Assembly: GCA_030629475.1 (NCBI GenBank)
Contig: DAOVOU010000080.1
Span: 1-7,943, forward strand
Reading direction: 5' to 3'
Source of the DNA: Desulfobacterales bacterium
GTDB taxonomy: Bacteria > Desulfobacterota > Desulfobacteria > Desulfobacterales > C00003060
Length of the DNA stretch: 7,943 nt
Shown: positions 5,991 to 7,943 of the stretch, one piece after another
Layout: every line of letters starts with the position of its first letter
How positions within the stretch are numbered: the stretch's first letter is position 1
Program-made: the position numbers and the translations under genes
Notes under the pieces: generated by a model
The model's database searches: none
What the model was told of the DNA's origin: nothing
The model's input: the letters and a program-made list of their open reading frames with translations, nothing else

Positions 5991-6291
5991 CTTGTTTCAC
6001 CTCAAAATGCTGATCCAATCGCATGGTCTTAAAAAGCCCGTAGATATCTTTGGAGACATTGGTCACCGCCAATCTTCCCCCAGCCTTGCTCAGGGAATTA
6101 TGGGTAGCGATCAGTACGCCAAGGCCTACTGAGTCGATCATCTCCACGCGGGTGAGGTCTATGATCACCGGTGTGGCTCCCTTCTCTACGATTCCGAGCA
6201 GCTTTTTTCTAAGGGCATTCGCCGTGGAGGCGACTATGTCTTTGCCAGGTTTGATGATTTTTTGTCCCGCCTTTTTCTTAGCTTTTGCCAT
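5983..6291 (-). CDS. STAS-domain protein, anti-sigma-factor-antagonist-like
   Basis: This is a single-domain, 102-residue cytoplasmic STAS protein of the SpoIIAA/RsbV type, whose members act as phosphorylation-controlled switches that bind partner kinases or regulators. The core is VIIDLTRVEMIDSVGLGVLIATHN, with S54 at the usual phosphorylated serine position in DSVGLG. The N-terminus is lysine-rich (MAKAKKKAGQK). The ATG at 6291 was chosen because AAGGAG lies six bases upstream; a start at 6327 would add 12 residues without a comparable site. The first 14 bases overlap the end of the upstream HTH gene, implying translational coupling. No partner kinase (RsbW/SpoIIAB type) is in the window. 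A role beside CheA, such as a switch or scaffold in the same pathway, is inferred from position. Confidence 0.9.
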   Translation of the reverse strand: MAKAKKKAGQKIIKPGKDIVASTANALRKKLLGIVEKGATPVIIDLTRVEMIDSVGLGVLIATHNSLSKAGGRLAVTNVSKDIYGLFKTMRLDQHFEVKQVS

Positions 6292-6466
6292 GAGTCTCTC
6301 CTTTTGCTTGTTTGACCCATTCCTCAACCTCTTCCCTTCTAAACTTCCACAGACGGCCCAGGCGATATGCAGGCAGCCGCCTGTGTTGGATCCATTTGTA
6401 GGCCGTGTCCCGACTTATGCCAAGATATTCACAGATCTCATCCACAGACAGCAATCGATCCTTCAT
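6278..6466 (-). CDS. Excisionase/MerR-like helix-turn-helix protein
   Basis: This 62-residue DNA-binding protein fits the HTH_17 'excisionase family' pattern: LSVDEICEYLGISRDTAYKWIQHRRLPAYRLGRLWKFRREEVEEWV. It comprises a winged helix-turn-helix with the wing at RLGRLWKF and almost nothing else. Such proteins act as small regulators or as recombination directionality factors. No integrase or attachment site is visible, so a regulatory role for the downstream STAS-cheA block is more likely. A modest Shine-Dalgarno (AAGGGTG) lies about eight bases upstream of the ATG. It is the first gene of the leftward block, and its stop lies inside the STAS start region. The dyads upstream at 6529-6584 are plausible sites for autoregulation; this is not shown. 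Confidence 0.9.
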   Translation of the reverse strand: MKDRLLSVDEICEYLGISRDTAYKWIQHRRLPAYRLGRLWKFRREEVEEWVKQAKGETHGKS

Positions 6467-6528
6467 TGTCTTGTCACCCTTGACATTATACTTTGGCCTG
6501 AAACGATGGTTTGCCCGAAGTTATTGCG

Positions 6529-6584
6529 TGGCTAAAAAATTAGCCAAATCTTACTTAATCAAGATTTGTGCCACTTGATACAAG
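6529..6584. promoter_or_regulatory. Cluster of nested inverted repeats, candidate operator region
   Basis: Four dyads lie within 56 bases: TGGCTAA/TTAGCCA with an A4 centre (6529-6546); CAAATCTT/AAGATTTG with an 8-base centre (6545-6568), perfect; ATCAAG/CTTGAT (6558-6579); and CTTG-ATA-CAAG (6574-6584). They overlap the candidate sigma-54 element and would cover the start of a leftward transcript. This arrangement suits repressor or activator binding, or alternative RNA leader folds. No known operator consensus was recognised. Confidence 0.45.
6558..6573 (-). promoter_or_regulatory. Candidate sigma-54-type -24/-12 promoter for the HTH-STAS block
   Basis: The minus strand reads TGGCACAAATCTTGAT, matching the TGGCACG-N4-TTGCW consensus with correct spacing and an intact TGGCAC. 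The -12 dinucleotide is GA instead of GC, a significant weakness. The predicted start near 6547 would give an 81-base leader beginning almost exactly at the TGGCTAA/TTAGCCA hairpin. No enhancer-binding protein gene is visible. Confidence 0.3.
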
Positions 6585-6947
6585 AGACCAGGGGTCGGGA
6601 TCAGTGACCGTGTCTGTAAGAGGAATGTTCATACCTGGTCTGCATCCTGCGTCTAGGCCATGGGTTGGGCTGGGACAATGAAAGGCAAGATATGAGGGAT
6701 AAGAGGCCCCTTTTTCGGGATGTGGAACAAGCCTGTCACCTTTTTGACAGCATATTGTCGGTTTCTTGGCGCTACAAGCCGATGTAACCCGGTTTTTCCC
6801 GTCAAGAACATCTTTCCTTTATTCACCCTTCTCCAGTCTTTCTTCCCTGTAACTGTAAAAGAGGTCGTGTGTTATCCCCCTGCTTATCAAGAAGTTCAGC
6901 ACATCGGAGGGCTTGAACTATATAGCTTCCACTACTCAACTATTTAC

Positions 6948-6974
6948 TTGACAGTTGTCCCTCACAGGTATAAC
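6948..6974 (+). promoter_or_regulatory. Possible sigma-70-like promoter with short spacer
   Basis: TTGACA (6948-6953) is followed after 15 bases by TATAAC (6969-6974). Hexamers are good but the spacer is shorter than the usual 16-18. Transcription would begin at about 6981-6984, immediately at the ATG of the next gene, giving a leaderless message. That gene also lacks a clear ribosome-binding site, so the two observations are consistent. Confidence 0.3.
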
Positions 6975-6983
6975 GAATCGCCT

Positions 6984-7346
6984 ATGGGTCGCAAGAAGTC
7001 TATAACAGTGATCGAATTCATCGTTAGCCATGACGGGAAAAACTGGATAGCAAGGAATGATTGGCTATCTGCACAGGCTTCGACGTTAGAAGAGCTGGAT
7101 AATGAATTGAAAAAACTGGTGAAACAGAAGGGCTACCTTGAACCGGGTAAGAAGCTCGATTTGTTTATGGCATTTGACAATTCCACTATTCCCCAGGGGA
7201 TGTGTCAGTATAGCCAGCATTATTTTAACAGAATCATACGGGTTGAGAATTATTTTACAATCGTCAAAGTCGCTGTCAAGGTCGTCGGACCGGCCGGGGG
7301 AGCGTTCAGCTTGACACCCAAAAGGCGCACGCATATAAAAGGGTGA
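6984..7346 (+). CDS. Small conserved-looking protein of unknown function (possibly DUF5395-like)
   Basis: This 120-residue soluble protein has no signal peptide or membrane segment. Residues 6-88 look like a compact fold: SITVIEFIVSHDGKNWIARN, then an acidic helix (TLEELDNELKKLVKQKG), a strand (KKLDLFMAFD) and the segment NSTIPQGMCQYSQHYFNRIIRVE. The pattern recalls a small uncharacterised deltaproteobacterial family often written DUF5395; this is from memory and uncertain. The ATG at 6984 was chosen because translation upstream looks non-coding; there is no good Shine-Dalgarno. The last 30 or so residues are less protein-like and overlap a strong promoter for the next gene, so the natural family end may be near residue 89. 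It precedes a YeiH-like transporter by 114 bases on the same strand. Confidence 0.65.
   Translation: MGRKKSITVIEFIVSHDGKNWIARNDWLSAQASTLEELDNELKKLVKQKGYLEPGKKLDLFMAFDNSTIPQGMCQYSQHYFNRIIRVENYFTIVKVAVKVVGPAGGAFSLTPKRRTHIKG
7311..7339 (+). promoter_or_regulatory. Strong sigma-70-like promoter for the YeiH-like gene
   Basis: TTGACA (7311-7316), a 17-base spacer, and TATAAA (7334-7339) give 11 of 12 consensus positions at optimal spacing. The start would fall near 7346, leaving a leader of about 115 bases before the ATG at 7461. The promoter overlaps the last twelve codons of the preceding ORF. Confidence 0.65.
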
Positions 7347-7355
7347 CCTATGGCG

Positions 7356-7370
7356 GATTTCTAGGAAATC
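7356..7370. promoter_or_regulatory. Perfect dyad just downstream of the predicted start, candidate operator or leader hairpin
   Basis: GATTTC, TAG, GAAATC is a perfect 6-bp inverted repeat at about +10 to +25 relative to the predicted transcription start. The position suits a repressor site or a 5' stabilising hairpin. Confidence 0.35.
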
Positions 7371-7460
7371 TAAACAGAATCATCCGGCGCGATTGAAGGG
7401 CGACACCCTCGCTACTCAGGCCGCGGCTGGCGTTCTCATTCAAATATGCGGAGGCGATAA

Positions 7461-7943
7461 ATGGAAGAGAAGCAAAAACCTCGAAGCGATTTGCTCAGTG
7501 ACGAAGACTGGTGGACGGTTTGGTTCGCTATCTTTATCATCCTCATCGCGACGCTGTACGGATTTCTGTACCAGGCCAAGAAGCTGTCCGAGATTGCCGC
7601 TCCGAAGATGGGGACCTGGGTCTCGAACCCACTGGACGCCTTCAACAAGGGCGCGAAGAAAAAGATCAAGCTGGGCGCGGCGGTCACGGTCGCCGACGTG
7701 GTGGAAAAGATCAACGGGCTCAAGACCGATGTCAAGGCGGAGCTTGTGCCAATCAATCCGCCTTCGCCGGCCAAGGTGCCCAACGCATTTCCGCTCAAAG
7801 AGCTCGAACCTTCAAAGGAAGCCAAGGCCGTGCAGTCGGGCGATTCCGGGAAAACCGAAGCAGGGGATTCGCCCGCGCCGTCAGAATCCGCAAAGCCGCA
7901 GCCTGCTCCGCAACCTGCCAATTACAGGCTGGTCATCTCTTCA
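7461..7943 (+). CDS. YeiH-like putative sulfate exporter, N-terminal part (continues beyond window)
   Basis: The frame runs open for 161 codons to the right edge. GGAGG lies six bases upstream of the ATG. The protein starts with a hydrophilic segment, then SDEDWWTVWFAIFIILIATLYG, a membrane helix at about 17-37, followed by PKMGTWVSNPLDAF at about 48-61 and a long hydrophilic stretch that is Pro/Ala/Ser/Glu rich at about 97-154. The EDWW-VW start and the W-NPLDAF segment resemble the extended N-terminus of deltaproteobacterial members of the UPF0324/YeiH putative sulfate exporter family; the diagnostic multi-helix core is off the window, so this is tentative. GC content (about 60%) is higher than in the preceding gene. 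If correct, it would move sulfate or a related sulfur anion across the inner membrane. Confidence 0.6.
   Translation, partial: MEEKQKPRSDLLSDEDWWTVWFAIFIILIATLYGFLYQAKKLSEIAAPKMGTWVSNPLDAFNKGAKKKIKLGAAVTVADVVEKINGLKTDVKAELVPINPPSPAKVPNAFPLKELEPSKEAKAVQSGDSGKTEAGDSPAPSESAKPQPAPQPANYRLVISS

Larger units (their letters stand above)
6467..6983. other. 517-bp divergent intergenic region
   Basis: This region separates the leftward HTH-STAS-cheA block from the rightward small-ORF/YeiH-like pair. The left third carries nested dyads and a candidate sigma-54-like element. The middle holds one short inverted repeat (CTGTCA, loop CCTTTT, TGACAG at 6733-6750). The right end holds a possible sigma-70 element at 6948-6974. 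An open frame continues upstream of 6984 to 6720, but its translation looks non-coding and it was not accepted. Confidence 0.6.

Noticed and set aside
6278..6466. Prophage or integrative-element excisionase
   Set aside because: There is no integrase, attachment site or phage gene nearby, and the gene overlaps a STAS gene, which favours a regulatory role.
6485..6490. Perfect TATAAT on the minus strand upstream of the HTH gene
   Set aside because: There is no -35 match at 16-18 bases, and the implied start would fall inside the Shine-Dalgarno of the same gene.
6720..6983. Upstream extension of the small plus-strand ORF to an ATG at 6720
   Set aside because: The 88-residue extension looks like translated non-coding DNA and has no ribosome-binding site. 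The conserved-looking part begins after 6984.
7436..7921. Long minus-strand open frame opposite the YeiH-like gene
   Set aside because: It is an antisense shadow of a GC-rich gene. The plus frame has a good ribosome-binding site, a promoter and recognisable sequence.

Overview
The window looks like a chromosomal segment from a sulfate-reducing or related deltaproteobacterium (Desulfobacterota). Evidence for this is a c-type-heme chemoreceptor, a cytochrome c554-like multiheme cytochrome, a large hybrid CheA with a receiver domain, a YeiH-like transporter with a deltaproteobacterial-style N-terminus, and many small intergenic repeat families. The lineage is inferred from gene content only.

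Positions 1-6466 hold a minus-strand block. In transcription order it contains a 62-residue excisionase/MerR-like helix-turn-helix protein, a 102-residue STAS-domain protein that overlaps it by 14 bases, a 450-base repeat-rich gap, a 1079-residue hybrid CheA, a 192-base repeat-rich gap, a secreted tetraheme cytochrome, and a methyl-accepting chemotaxis protein (MCP) that runs off the left edge. The MCP has a CxxCH heme motif in its periplasmic domain. Heme receptor, extracytoplasmic cytochrome, CheA-REC kinase and STAS switch together suggest a redox- or gas-sensing chemosensory pathway. The output of that pathway (motility or another process) cannot be decided here.

Positions 6467-6983 are a divergent intergenic region with nested dyads and a possible sigma-54-type promoter facing left. 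On the plus strand follow a small conserved-looking protein of unknown function (about 120 residues) and, after a strong sigma-70-like promoter embedded in the tail of that ORF, the start of a YeiH-like putative sulfate exporter cut by the right edge. GC content rises from roughly 43% near 6961-7020 to roughly 60% near 7621-7740.

The most unusual structure is in the repeats. The two gaps inside the minus-strand block carry tandem repeats of 9, 10 and 16 bases, REP-like palindromes, and a MITE-like inverted repeat with 36-base arms. Similar low-complexity sequence, including a 7-base tandem repeat, sits in frame inside cheA and splits one CheW-like domain.
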